The notes under the pieces are model-generated. The model had not been told where the DNA came from, searched no databases, and was given only the letters and a program-made list of their open reading frames with translations. Shown piece by piece: positions 50,083 to 63,307 of a stretch of 64,000 bases of DNA. Positions within the stretch are counted from its first letter, which is position 1. The number at the start of each line of letters is the position of its first letter. The stretch covers positions 4,849,501 through 4,913,500 of the forward strand of contig WARS01000043.1 in assembly GCA_008933995.1 (NCBI GenBank). The letters run 5' to 3'. The position numbers and the translations under genes were made by a program. The DNA is from Datnioides undecimradiatus (lineage: Eukaryota; Chordata; Actinopteri; Lobotiformes; Datnioididae).

Positions 50083-52380
50083 GGATGTGCAGCTGCAAAA
50101 AGGTGCATAGTTTCATGCCTGTAACGACGTCACCCCAAGTTTAGATGTTTCCAGAAGCTCCAAACCACATCATCATGTCATCATAGGTTGCTAATTGGTT
50201 CTAGGTGAAGTAATAATTAGTGAATTTTCTGTTTTCAGACAATCAGCAATATCAGACTTCACCCATGCACCGGGACACGAAGACCTCATTGTACAGAAAC
50301 GGTCCAGCTGTAGCTCGGCAGGGTTTGGAGTATGTGTGAAATGAGGTGGTGGACAAAGAGCTTGTGGTCTGCTCATACGAACCGTGAGCCAGTCGAGTTT
50401 AACGTGTGAGTCCGTTGGATGTTTGACTTACAGAAGCCTCAGTTTTAAATAATCGACTCTGCACCGTGACGATAGCTGTGTTGGCTTTTACTGAGCAGAA
50501 ACGTGAGGTCACCTCAGACTTCCCCTTTTCCTGAACGCTTGGGGAACTTCAGCCCAATTTATCTGTGGCTTTACCAGTTTTCTGCAACCTGCCGCCACCG
50601 CTTGATTGTTGTTGCTCATCACCGCTGCAAAACACTTTGGTCAGACCCCAGAGAACTTTAACGGGGCTTGAAATGCTAAAGACCCGCACGTCTTTGGTAA
50701 CAACCTTTTATCTGAATGGGCCCAGCTGCTGTAACACCTTGTCGTAGCACTTAATTGTCAAATTTGACATTTTCGGGTTATTTCACTCGGTGAATCTTGA
50801 AGCGGGAGCGAAACATCGCTTGTGCTTTGTAGTCAGCGAACATGGAGCGTTTTTTTCACCACGATACAAGAGTGAGCACTTAATAGACTGACATCAGGTA
50901 AAGTCTCCCCATCCATCACGGCTTAATACTGCAGCACAGACTCATTACCGCGTTGGATCGTACCAAAGTGCAGACTCTGGATCTGTTTTTTTTATAGATA
51001 GGGAGGAAATTGAACTCTGCAATTATGCAAATGAGTCTGAAAGTAAGTTTAAGTTTCACGTGGAGGAAAACGTGTCTCGGCGAGGTTAACGGGCAACACT
51101 TTAGTTATTTAATACTGACACACGTGTATTTAGTGCCGATAACACACAATAATGTTGCTTTAACGATATTTAATCTTCCGTAATAAACCTTGAGTGTCTT
51201 ATACAACATTATCATACTAGAATTATAATACAATTACTCTAAAAATATAACTATAATGAACACATTTGGTAAGCAGGATTAACAAGTACTGCATATATGA
51301 ATACAGTCATCCACAGACAAGTTAAAAACATTTTAGCTTAGAGCTGATGAAGACGGGTCGAGCTTTGAGGTTCATGGTTCAACACCGCTAATGGGTCACT
51401 TACTGAACTTCTTACGGAGCTTTCAGCCAGAGTCTGTGGTCTCTTCAGCATTCATGCAGTGTAGTATTTATTTATTTTTTATCAATAATTGTTTATTTAT
51501 AGTAATAAATAGAATTAATAAATACTTAATGTTTTACATCACACAGATATGAAGGGATGAATACTGTTTATTGACAGTTATTCATCAGTTATTGATACGT
51601 TACTGGAGGATTTATAGTATTTATAGCCTTTATTCATTATTAATCTGTGATATACTGGATATAAAAGGAAACTCGTGTCGCACTGTCGGCTGAAACTAAT
51701 GTCTGTAGCTCCGGTTTCTTCATAATGTCAAAAAAACGTGTGACGGATAAATAAACCCTTATTTTCATTTATGGAAACGCACGTTGGTCCATCTGGTTTT
51801 TTAAGCGTTTCCTTTGAAACACCCACATCCAGAACCAGCACCTTGGATATTATATTTCAGCTGAGTCCCGGCAGCTCCCTCCCTTCTTTCCTTTCTTTCG
51901 GACAGAGTGTGTGTTGGGGGGGTGGTAATCGCTTCACAAAAACCAGGAAACAGGTCGACGGGATGTGAATGCAGTCGGGGACGGAGTGGGAATAATGCCG
52001 TATAGTTTTCAGTGGGGGAGAAAGGAAAACCCTGAAATCTCTTAATTCCCTCATAAGAGCACGTTCAGCCATTACAGTTTACCTCAACCTGCTGTGAAAA
52101 ACCTTTGCACAAACATATGGGGATAATTACCTGTATGCCAATGGGCCTGACCGGGCCTGCTGTGTGCTGTTGTCTCTCAGATCAAACCACATTCCCTGCC
52201 CTCCCATTATAAAATGCCCCCAGGGTTTACAAAGCCAGATTGGCAGCTGTATGGATCCGTGATTCAACTTGTCTGTGTTGCAATAGTCATCACACAGGAA
52301 AGGAGTTACGACCTTTACATTTAGAGACGTGCTAAAGGTAATTTGCATGTAGGACGGATGAGTAAGTGGACAGTGCCTGT

Positions 52381-52428
52381 ATAATAATAATAATAAATAA
52401 TAATATAAATAATAAAAAATAATAATAA
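52381..52428. repeat. Imperfect (AAT)n microsatellite
   Basis: AAT/ATAA units with several interruptions. Confidence 0.9.
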
Positions 52429-55219
52429 GGCTGAGAAGAGACAAGACACGAAACATACGTGTTTACTTCTGTCTAACATCCAAAATCAGAAAATGTGCTG
52501 TTGTAACTATTTTGTTGCTTGTTTATGAATTCAGCACGGTTTCATATTTTATCGTGGTTTGATTTGTGCTTAAGTCCAAAAAACAGAATTTTAATATTTC
52601 ATGTGTCTGAATCTGGGACTGTGAAGTTCTTGGTGGGTTGAGCGTGATCGCACATGAAATCAGGCAAAACCTGATTTAAAGTCTTGAAAATGAGCCTGAA
52701 GATAAAAATAAGTTTGTCTTTTCCAGCAAGGAGCGGCGGGACGATGTGTTTTGGATAATACAGAACAGATGAACAGGAAACGGGAAGTATGATGTTGTCA
52801 TGGATACAGTGAGTTAGACCTTTAACACTCTGGAAAATGAGGTTTGCCAAATTGACTTTCAACAGTGAATCATCAGATGGACTGACAACTGTGGGTGAAA
52901 GACACTTTAGAAACCAGAGGGTCATCAGTTCAGTTACTCCAGCTGATCTTCAGCTTCATGTCCCAAGATCAGTTCGTTAGTGTAGGACACAAAGAACGTC
53001 CTGGTCTCACAGCACAGACACATTAAATATCAAAATCAAATTCAGTCTCTGCTCCTGATTATATTCAGCATGAAACTAAAAGAATGGAAAAACAAGATGT
53101 TATTAGTTTTTTTGTGTTAGATTCAATAAAAAAAGTGTTTTTCTTTTTAATTCTGTTAAATACGAAAAGAACAAATTACAGCCGCTCACCATATTTAACT
53201 GCTCCCACTGTCTCACAGATCTGCTTCTATCTGTCTGTTTATCAGCTGATTAGCACTAACGTTTAATTAATTTCTTTCTCAAGCACAATTTAAGAATTCA
53301 TCCCTGTAGTTAGTGATTTGATACAGTGCCTTGAATCACAAAATAAAGCTGTGTAACCGATCAGCATCACCACACTTCGCTAATAAGCTTTAAATATCTT
53401 TATCATAACGTTCTGTGTGCAGGAAAACTGGTTTATTAGTTTTATCCTGAGCTTTCTGATGCATGTGGAGACTCTTGAGTCTTCATTGCGACGACATGAA
53501 GCAAGTCTCTTCGTGAACGTGCAGCTAGCAAACCTCCTTCTCACGCCGACCACCAGGATAAAGGTCAAGGCAGCGATCACATGGCGCTGTCGTCCCATTC
53601 AGTAATGACACAATGCAAAATGACGGTGACCTGTGTGTAACTCCGGTTCTCTAGAGCACAAAATAAATGACTGAATGTAAGTGAATGCACCGTGGCATGT
53701 GTGATTATAGGATGATTGATGTTTGCAGTGGTGCTGTCAGGTGGTAAAAGCTGACACCGAACAGTTAATCAAAACCTGCATCATGCAGTAAATACATACA
53801 ACTGGACGCCCATTGTTCTGTTGTATTTCAATTCTAAACTGACTTTAAGAGTAAAGATGTGCTTAACAGAAACTATAGATTCATTTTATGTTTTAAATGT
53901 TAAGGAAAACAAGCTTAAAAGACGTGAAGAACAATGGGAGGTTAGTCCTGTGATTAACCTTTATTAGGATGATGATATTGGCAGATTCATACTTGGAAAC
54001 ACTTCCTGTTGGAGTGATGAAAGCCAGAGCTGACACACCTGAGTCTGAGCTGTGTACGGCACTGCGTGGGTCTGCAGTAGATTTCCACACTGTTGAGCTT
54101 CCAGCAGAGAATGACGAGTCCGTGAGACTCTCACCGGCAGACGGAGGCAGTGGGAGATGAGGAATGAAAGACTCTGCAGATACTGTTCTCCGTCTGCACT
54201 CGGAGCCATACGGGTGTTGAAATGTGATCCGGGAAGCTGGAGTCGAACATGTGGCTGCAGGTTGCTACCTGGAACACACACGCGCACACACACGCACTGG
54301 GAGGGAGGTGTGAGAGTGTGCGCGATGATGTGGGCGTAAGATGGTGTGTATCTGCATGTGTGAGCTGACCTCCGCAGCGGCAGCGATGGCCTGAGGTTTC
54401 TGCCCTGCAGCGCTGGATGTTTGGATGAAAACATAAACACCTCCTTTTAGTGTCAATTTCAAGTTCAGTCGAGTTTACCGACTCCGAGTGACACACAAAA
54501 GGTCCTTCTACAAGCGGCAGCAGTTCACAGCAGTGCTAAATCTTTACACAAACATGGAGGAAACTCAGCTTTTCAATAGCGTGCACTTCCGTTCCCTCAC
54601 ACTTCAGCTAGAAATTCTAATTTACAGCTCAGCTTCCGTACGGAGCAAATAAGGTCCAGCACCAGTGCTAAGACGCACTGTGTGAGATGAGTACGACTGT
54701 TAACGAGTGTGATGATGAGGCAAGTAATCCTGATTTGTGGGACTCATTACACGTCTGCCGCGGCGTTCGTTAGATTCAAATGGAATTCATTATATTTCTG
54801 TGTTTTCAATCAGAGTGTAATCCATCCTCATCTCCCACTCTGCTCGCCCTCCTCTGGTTGCCCACTGAAGGCCCGAGTTGCTCATTTACCCTCATTTCAG
54901 AAACACTACATGAGCAAATGTTTGTGGAAGTGTTCTTCTGATGAGTTATGACGTTGCCGAATAGTGTTCGATGCTTTATATCCTCAAACAGAGAAAATTA
55001 CACAGCGAACTGGGTCATTTGTAATTTCTTTCATTAGAAGATAAATGTTTTCACATTTTCCTGACGGTTGGTCCATTTTTAATACGTACCATGATACTTA
55101 TATTACCTTTAGTAATACCTTTGGGTATAGTTTATGCCACAAACTGTAACTAATTTAAATTCGGCCCCATTCAGAGTCGTCACCTCGTGTGTCACTTCAC
55201 TGAGTCAAGTTATGTAAAT

Positions 55220-55700
55220 GCATAAAGGGCCATTGCAACACCTGCTGGACCTCCTCCACTGTGTCAAACCAGAGACACCTTAGCTTAATTTCATTTTGGG
55301 GAAGAGAAAGAAGTTACAGGTAGCCAAATCCTGAAGGTCTGGAGATTGAAGGTAGCGATGGTGCAGCCAAAACAATGCCTCAGCTACACGCAGTAAAACT
55401 GGAGGACCAGTTCATGGCGTACAACTCTGCAAATGTTTGAGAAAACAACAAACGCGCTCTTGGTTGCTCCTGACCTGACGTGAGGTCTTCGGTCTTGGCA
55501 ACTGCATGCCCTTTGGCTGTGAAGACTGCTGTGACAAGGTGCAAATATGCACATGCAGGAAGGAGGAAATGCAAGTTGTGACAAAAATAACTTTGTTTCT
55601 GTTACAACAGTCATTTTCTGCAAAGATCTGGAGTTGAAGCTGCAGTGAAGCATTCTGCATTTGCTTCCTGGTTCAAAGAAAAGAAAAGAAAAACATGTTT
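55220..55700 (-). pseudogene. Deleted mariner-family transposase relic
   Basis: Minus-strand translation in shifting frames gives, in order, RPHVRSGATKSAFVVF, continuing SNICRVVRHELV, then SPDLQDLATCNFFLFPK, then WFDTVEEVQQ. These align in order with the mariner/SETMAR pattern PRPKKARxSRSNVKxMLxVFFD, GIVHHEFV, YSPDLAPCDFFLFPKLK and FDTVEEVQ. The segment between HELV and SPDL, which normally holds two of the catalytic aspartates (including DNAP), is missing, and there are frameshifts. The copy is therefore long dead. Terminal inverted repeats were not located. Confidence 0.7.
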
Positions 55701-58470
55701 TTTTCCAATAAGACACCTGATATAAATCCAGTTTTTCTACGCTGAGAATATTAGAATTAGAAAGTGCCTTTTCAATCAAACCATGGACCCGTTTCCCACG
55801 TTGTGATGGCATCACTATGCAGGACATAGTTTTGTTTACTGGTTGTGGGAAGGATTTGGGTGAACTGACTTTTAAGGAAGAATCTGGATTATGCTTTCAA
55901 ATCCCTGCTTGAGACATTTGAATTTAGACAGATTTGTAGTTATTGCATGGAGGATTACCTTATACCTCATTATGCCAATCCTTTAGATCCATATCTTTGA
56001 TAGTGAGATCATTTTGAAATTTCTTGTATGTGCACATATTTTAATATAGGAACCAGAGACACTGTCACAGTAAATAAATAGCCTGCCTTGGTTTGTGTTC
56101 ATGCAGTGAGACCTTCAATCGATGAGCTATCGCCCCTGATAGTTTAGGCTAAAGAGAAAAAGCCTCAGGTGCCCCATGTGAAGTGCCGCTGCCTTAAAAT
56201 AGGACCGAGCAGTCCCCAGACTAAATTATCCTAAAACTGTTTTAATCCAGCCTTACAGATTAAAACGATACCAACCCAAGTAGAGACCCTGACTCTAGTG
56301 ATCTGATTGTCTGCCACCAAGTGCCCTGCGTGGAGATAACACCCCACATACCTGTCACCCTCCAGTGAAACCCCCAGCGCCAGTCTACCTGCAGTACATA
56401 CAGTACTCTCAGTACATCAAAGTACATCAGTACACAGGGGGAGCTGTTTATATGAACCCATATGAATTGTGACATACTGTATGACACTGGTATTCAAAAC
56501 TTTATGGCGCAATATTAAGACATCTTTGGTCCTTCCGGATGTACGTTCGTTATTGTTTTGACACCAGGACTCCAGTGGTAAAACAATTAGGTCAGATGGT
56601 TTAGACTTCTCTCCCATAGTGCTGTCTGAGCAAGCTTATTTTTGCAGAGAAGTGTAAGAGATCTCAGGGAGCGACATTTCTGCCCTCCAGATTGTTCTCT
56701 GCAGATTGCTGTGAGCCCTGGATGGGTTGTCAGAGTGGCAGTGAAGGGCAAAGTGTTCTGCCCTCAGGTCCTCTCTGCTGTCAGTTTTAGGTGTTGTGAA
56801 ATACGAGCCGGGGTGGTGTGGCTGATCATCAACTGAACTCGTGTTAGTTCATGTATTTTCATGGTGTTTAGGCTTGTGATTTACATCAAAGAGGACCGAA
56901 TCCACATGCTGAAAGAGGTGGACGTTGTTTAGTAGATTACTAGTAACTTTAAGTTGACACACGGTACCAGGAGATGTGACCAGGAGGTTCTTCTTTATTC
57001 TGTTGCATAAAACGTCACCACCACTCCTCCCAAGCCATACTTTAAAACCTTTTAACGGCATCTCTGTACGCTCAACAGCAAAGTCTGTCAAATACACTGC
57101 ACTGGGCTTCCCAAAGCACAACACACTGTATGGGTTGTAGATGCTGCATTAGTGGGCCAATCACGATGCAAATACAGGTTTAACACTGCTTGGTACTGTT
57201 ATTTAAGCTGATGCCTTATAGGTTTTACAGATACAGATACCCAGCCCTTAAACCTGTTCACTTACATGCAGTTGGATCCATCCTATTGGGGCAAATCTCT
57301 AAATTGAATGTAGATGGGTTTTATGCAAAGTCCCAGATGATAGAAATTCACCTGCACTGCATCCCTTGGTGCCAAAACACATTCGCCAGCTGCCAATACA
57401 GAACGAAAGGAATGAAGTGTTTGAGCTTTACGTACTTTTTTTCTTATGGATAGTTTGTTTTAGAAAGTGCAGTGTGAGTAGTCTGCACATACACCTTTAC
57501 TGTCCTCACGTCACTCCTTGTTCAGTATTACTCAACAGAATGTGACAAGCTCTATCTGCCCATGGGTAAACTGTAAAAAGAATGAGTGCAGGGACTTTGA
57601 TAACATCAGTTATGCCAACAACGCTGAAGTATGAGCAAGACGGATTAAGATACAGTTTTCTCACCAGTCAGTGTGCTGTAAAGGAAGCTGAAAGTGAGAC
57701 TAAACAGAACTTACTTTATGCCTGTGCAAACCTTTAAATGCAACATGAAATAAATGTTTTATGAGCAATGTAAATGCTTTTAAATAATCAAGGTTTCATC
57801 AGTTACTATTAAACTTTAGTGTCCAGTTACTGATCTGAATAGTCTCACAATTTTAATAATACAGGTACATGATGCCATTTTAGCCAGATCTCCCTCATAA
57901 AAGAGAGACTGTATCCCCAGCAGTGAGGGATCAGGACCCTTCGTTGATTATGAAAGCAGCAATTTGCTGGCTCATGCCTCAGGGGGATGTGTAATGCACA
58001 TACAGCCGTCACCAGCGCAGACCTGCAGCACACATGCAGCCGTTTACACTCGGATCAGGCCTGAACCACCCACTGTCGTCTGCATGATATCCAGTTATCA
58101 AACTACAAATCCCCCCTCACAGCTCTGTGATAACAAAGGCTTAGAAGTAATAATTGCGATGAGTACTTTTTGCTAGTGTATACCGCCAAAGGAGCAATTA
58201 TGGGGAAGGGTTTTGGCTGCCACCTGTTTGAAAAGACTCAAAGGCAACGTTCTGGTCCCAGAAACAATGCGTCGTTTTACTTTGCCTTCTTTTTTTTGGT
58301 CAGTGCAAGTTGGGGCAGGAGTCAGATACCTCACCAGAGGCCTCCCCCTCTGCTGTTGTGTCATTGTGTATTCTGTGTTCATTTTGGGTTCTCTCAGGCA
58401 CTTAGAGGAAATGATTGCTCTGTTTACAAAGTAACATTGATACAAGACCTTCCTGTATATTACATGTTTT
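55701..58470. other. Gene-free stretch upstream of fat2
   Basis: Only small open frames without recognisable domains. The part next to the mariner relic (to about 55830) may be its decayed N-terminal half. Confidence 0.4.
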
Positions 58471-58478
58471 ACTGCGGG

Positions 58479-58487
58479 TATAAAAGG
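58479..58487 (+). promoter_or_regulatory. fat2: TATA-box motif close upstream of the fat2 start codon
   Basis: TATAAAAGG lies 112 nt upstream of the fat2 ATG. Transcription from about 58510 would give an unspliced leader of about 80 nt. A CACACC word, a KLF-type site, follows at about 58528. The competing reading is a spliced leader using the good acceptor at 58578-58579. Confidence 0.4.
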
Positions 58488-58590
58488 CAACACGGACAAG
58501 ATAATCACTCACATTTTCCATAAAGGCCACACCTATTCTTTATGCATATTACACAGTATTAATTTGTCTCTTTTCACAGGTCAGAGGATC

Positions 58591-61500
58591 ATGGAGGCAC
58601 TGAGGATGGCGGCTTTTGGGACAACTTTGCTTTCTTTGGTGATGGTCCTCCTGCAGGTGCCAAAAAGTCAGGGGAGTATGGGGAAAGGAAAGGACAGCTC
58701 ACCGCTGAGGTTCACACACCATCTCTACAATGCCACCATCAATGAGAACTCTGCCCCACGGACGTACGTTGAGACGCCAGTGAAGATGGGCATCGAGATG
58801 ACAGATATGTTCTGGGATATCAAATATGATATCGTCTCAGGTGACGACGATGGCCTTTTCCAAGCGGACGCAGTTAAAGTCGGAGATTTCTGCTTTCTCA
58901 GGATCAAAACACTCAGCAATAACGCAGCAGTGACCTCCCTCAATAGAGAGGTTAGAGACACTTACACTCTCACTGTGGAGGCAACTGAAAGCACTTCTGA
59001 CTTCCAGGCAAAGACCAAGGTGTTTGTCCAGGTGCTTGACACCAACGACCTAAAGCCTCTTTTCTATCCTGCCTCGTACAACGTGGCCATAAGGGAGGAC
59101 ACTCAACTCAAGTCAAGTGTGGTCAGGGTAAGCGCTACAGATGCTGACATTGGGAGCAATGCTGAGTTTTATTACTCTTTCACCAGCAGAGCTCACCCAT
59201 TTGTCGTCGACCCTTTCACAGGCACTGTCAGCCTCGTCAAGAAGCTCAATCACACCCGCACAAACAGATATGACCTTACTGTTTTAGCTGAGGACAGGAC
59301 GAAGAAGATATCTGGTGTACAGAAGTTTGGTAATGTTGCTAGGGTCACGGTCAACATACAAAAGGTTTCAACAGGGTCTCCAGTTATCACACCTCCCCCC
59401 CAACCCACGGTCTCTACTGATGGCAAAATAACTATCAATGTCCACGTGGAGGCAGGAGTTAAGCCTGTTGAATCCCTTATTATTGTTGGAGGGGATCCCC
59501 ACAAGTGTTTTGAGATAATCCCCTTAGGGGCACTGGGCAGTGACTTCCAGGTGATCTCTACAGAGAGGATTATCTGGTCTGAAACTCCCTTTGGGCTGAA
59601 TCTGTCCCTTCAAGCTAAAGACAGGAGCTTCCCGAGTTTACTCTCTCCAATTACACAAATCCATGTTCCGGCCTATCATTATAGCCCGTTGACATTTGTT
59701 GAAGACACCTACATTGTCACACTGAGTGAGTTTTCGCCACCTAAAACTCATGTGGTCAAGGTCTCTGTCACCCCTGTACCTTATAACGTCACCTTTAGTA
59801 TCAAAAATAATCCAGACACGGCTAAATTCAAGATTAATCCCAAAACAGGAATCATCATAACAACGGAGAAATTCGACTACGAGATCAAGAATCGTTACGA
59901 GTTTGATGTTGTGGCCAATCATGGTGAAGCTGAGACTCACATCGTAGTTGAGGTAACAGACGAAAACGACAACAGCCCACAGTTCACGCAGACCTCCTAT
60001 CAGGCCTCACTGGATGAAAACACCCCTGTTGGCAGCAGCGTTTTGAAGGTGTCAGCCACCGACAAGGACAAAGGCAAAAACGGGTTTGTGACTTACACTA
60101 TTGCCAACTCAGGCCCTTTACCTTTCACGATAGACCCATTTACAGGTGTCATATCAACCTCTGAACACTTAGACTATGAGCTGATGAAACGGCGTTACCA
60201 CCTGAGAGTTTGGGCGTCAGACAGCGGAAGCCCTTTCAGTCAGGTCAGCGAATGCCCAGTGACGATAACCCTGAACAATGTCAACGATAACATCCCCCTG
60301 TTTGAGAGAGTGGGCTGCAACACCACAGTACCTCTGGATTTACCAGTGGGTTACACAATTGCTGAGCTGTCAGCTATTGATTTAGATGAGCTGCAGCAGT
60401 TGAGGTATGTCATCGAGACAGGAAATGAGCTCCAAGTGTTTAGCATCGATCCTGTGTCAGGAGCAATTTCACTTAAGCAACCGATTCCCCTGCGGGCTGG
60501 TTCGTTCACTCTGAGAGTTGTTGCCACCGACGGCAGGCATCACTCTGAGGCTTCAGTTGTCAGGGTAACCGTCACTAACAGAGGTGATGAAGCCACGGTC
60601 CACTGCCGAGAAACAGGCATCTTCAAACAGCTGACTGACAAACTGATAGAGTCGATCAAACCCATATTGACCAGTCAAGAGGAGGACATGTTCTCTGATA
60701 TTCACATCACCAACAGACACTCTCCCAAGTTTAACTTGAGCCTCCCGAGTTCAGTTGACCTCAGTGAGGATCACCCACTGAACTCCACCATTGTTCAGAT
60801 CAAAGCAGTGGATGCCGACACCGGGTTTAATAGTAAGCTGGTGTACGCCATATCAAGTGGGAATGAGGATGGCTGTTTCTCCATTGATACTTTCTCTGGT
60901 GACCTTCAGTTGGTTTGTCCGCTAGACAGAGAGAGTAAAGAGTTCTACATTTTGAACATCACCGTTTATGATTTGGGAACCCCGCAAACATCTGCGTGGA
61001 AGTTTGTTGCTGTGAATGTCTTGGACGTGAACGACAATCCTCCTGTTTTTGATCAGCCCAGATATGTGATACAAGTGCCTGAAAACACAGAGGTGGACTC
61101 CATTATTTTCACCGCTCGCGCAACAGATCCTGACGTAGACACGAGTGGTAATATCCAGTACTCCCTGCTGACGTCCACTGACATGTTCAGAATTGATGAA
61201 GTGAGCGGTGAGGTGACTGTGACGGGTCGTTTGGATCGTGAAACCTCACCCAGGCATGACCTCTGGATTGAGGCTAGAGACCAGGCCAAAGTGGGCCCTC
61301 AGTTGTTCTCCACCATTGACCTTGTGGTGGTTTTGCAAGACACAAATGACAACCCACCGAAGTTTGTACCCAAAGTCTACAAAATAAAGGTTCCAGAGGA
61401 TGTACCTGTGGGCACCCTCCTCGTCTGGATTGAGAGTGTTGACTTGGACCTGGGCAGCGGAGGCCTTGTCTCCTACAACCTCAAGAACACAGAAGGTGGT

Positions 61501-61849
61501 ATCTTTCATCTTGACTCCTCCACGGGCGGCTTGACCCTCGAGAGGGAGCTGGACTTTGAGAGGCGGCCGATTTACAACCTCACAGTCCGGGCAGTCGATC
61601 ACGGCCTCCCTCGTTCCCTCTCCTCCTCCTGCTTTGTGGAGATCCAGGTTCTAGATGTCAACGAGAACCTGCACCGCCCTGTGTTCTCAGAGTTTGTGTA
61701 TGAGGCTGGAGTGATGGAGGACGCAGCAGTGGGGACGTCGGTGGTCACGCTTACAGCTGCAGACAAGGATCTGGGCCGAGATGGAGTTGTCAGGTACCAC
61801 ATCCACGAAGGCTCTGGTCTTGGAGTTTTCACCATTGACGAGGAATCAG
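58591..61849 (+). CDS. fat2: fat2: Fat-family protocadherin, first coding exon (partial gene)
   Basis: Giant single-pass atypical cadherin acting at cell-cell contacts; FAT2 promotes collective epithelial migration. This exon encodes residues 1-1086: a signal peptide (1 to about 28), then cadherin repeats of roughly 44-153, 160-258, a degenerate one 275-362, 366-462, 466-570, 572-662, a linker with the family CxxTG cysteine (C672), then 712-818, 824-924, 928-1030 and the start of another at 1034. Ca2+-binding motifs are visible, such as DENDN (457-461), NVNDN (563-567), DVNDN (812-816) and DTNDN (917-921). GGDPHKCF, LSEFSPP and MGI near residue 67 match FAT2 better than FAT1. The start is the ATG at 58591, 11 nt after a strong acceptor (tctcttttcacag, exon from 58580). 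The donor at 61850 leaves phase 1. Human FAT2 is about 4349 residues, so most of the gene lies beyond the window. Confidence 0.9.
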
Positions 61850-62995
61850 GTAAAAATTATTTTTATCTTGATCCATTGATATCTGTTGTTCTGTTGCTGT
61901 ATTGCCATTACACTTTTAAAGGTTCTTCATTTATTTATTTACGGTACTTTTGTTCGGAAGTTGCTGTTGACTGACCAAGAAATTGTTTGTTAGCTGTTTC
62001 TTGTTGTTGTGCAAACCTAAGCTGGCTAGCTGCTGGCTGTAGCTTCACATTTATCATACAGACACACATTTATCATGACTGTGATATCAACCCTCATGGT
62101 CAATACATCTATTAGCATGTAATTTGTGAAGTATAAGTGCTTTATTCAATGCATTTTTAATAGCTCATTGTAAATCAGATCCTTTCAGGCATAACAATTT
62201 GACCACAAGGGCCATTATCAGCCACTGTTGAGCTTACAGTCTTCCTCAGCAGGTGTTTAGACTTCAGCCATACATTTCCTTAAGTCGTTCCCTTTAGCTG
62301 ATAATAAAATGAGACACATGCCTGGTTGTACAACATGATATTTCCTCTGGGCTGGTTAAAGGGTGATTTTTATTTTTTTATTTTTTTTTTACCCTAACAT
62401 AAACATATCCTCTGCAGAGGATGCCCTCCAACCTCTCAACATATCACAGTGCATTCCATTACTCTGCCGTTGCACTCAGGACTCAGATAAAATCAGGCCA
62501 AATAGAGTTCACTGTCATAATGGAACCGTGCTGAAATATCTCTTTTCCAGTGTTGCTGTTTTGTTTTTTGTTTTTTTAGCTCTCCCTCGGGGGATCCAAA
62601 TTTAAACCACCTCTGATGGCAGCTAGGTGCAGAAAGTCGATCTCCCTTCTCTTTAGATCCCCAACATACCATACCTGTTACTCAAATTCCTCAACACCGT
62701 AAGAATATGAATAGGTTTTGGCAACACACAAGTGTCAGCCGTGTTGCGAAGCCTCTGGGCATCAATCCATTTTTTAAAACACAAACAAGCACCTTAAGAT
62801 GGATGAAAGTCATGGTGATTGATGTTTACCCCCAGTGTGGTTACAGTTATTAAGTTTAATATACCGATAAGTGATTGATTCCCGAGGCACAGCAGCATGT
62901 TTGAAACAAGTAACTACTGGTGTGTTGATCCCAAGTGAGAGAAGTGTTGCACCTCAACAGTTACTCCTCATTCCCCGCCCTTTCATGTGCCTCAG
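61850..62995 (+). other. fat2: fat2 intron between coding exons 1 and 2
   Basis: GT-AG intron of 1146 nt in phase 1, containing T-rich low-complexity sequence near 62368-62390. No other gene is seen in it. Confidence 0.85.
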
Positions 62996-63307
62996 GTGTG
63001 ATTCGTACAACCGAGACGTTGGACCGTGAGACGATGCCTCGCTACTGGCTTTCTGTCTACGTCACTGATCTGGGCACGGAGCCTCTGATCTCCTGGACTC
63101 ACGTCTTCCTGGAGGTCCTGGACGTGAACGACAACGCTCCAGAACTTTCTCAGCCGGTGTATTTCGCTGCCGTCCAGGAGAACGTGGACACGGTCACGTC
63201 CGTTGTCCAGGTGTCGGCCACAGATGTGGACACTTCCTCTGAGGGCAAGCTCTCCTACCAGATGCTGGAATCTCACCGCACCTACTTCGATGTGGACCCC
63301 AGAACAG
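62996..63307 (+). CDS. fat2: fat2 second coding exon
   Basis: 312 nt (104 codons) from acceptor catgtgcctcag to donor aacag/gtaaat, phase 1 in and out, so it joins the previous exon without a break (residues 1087 to about 1190). It completes one cadherin repeat, with LDRE (1095-1098) and LDVNDNAPE (1128-1136), and begins the next, ending in FDVDPRT. The position and phase match the human FAT1/FAT2 exon following the giant exon, where the ETG-VIET junction falls. Confidence 0.9.

Larger units (their letters stand above)
46129..55219. other. Gene-free stretch
   Basis: No recognised gene. It contains a CA tract at about 47593-47612, a 24-nt A-run at 50059-50082 and an AAT-rich tract at 52381-52428. 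A block near 47270-47480 (gcctcattaatgacagcgca, gtgcaattaggctgttgg, ggctttattactgtctgtct) looks like candidate conserved non-coding sequence, a visual impression only. Confidence 0.35.

Noticed and set aside
52599..52925. 108-codon minus-strand frame suspected to be transposon-derived
   Set aside because: I could not match it to any transposase or reverse-transcriptase motif.
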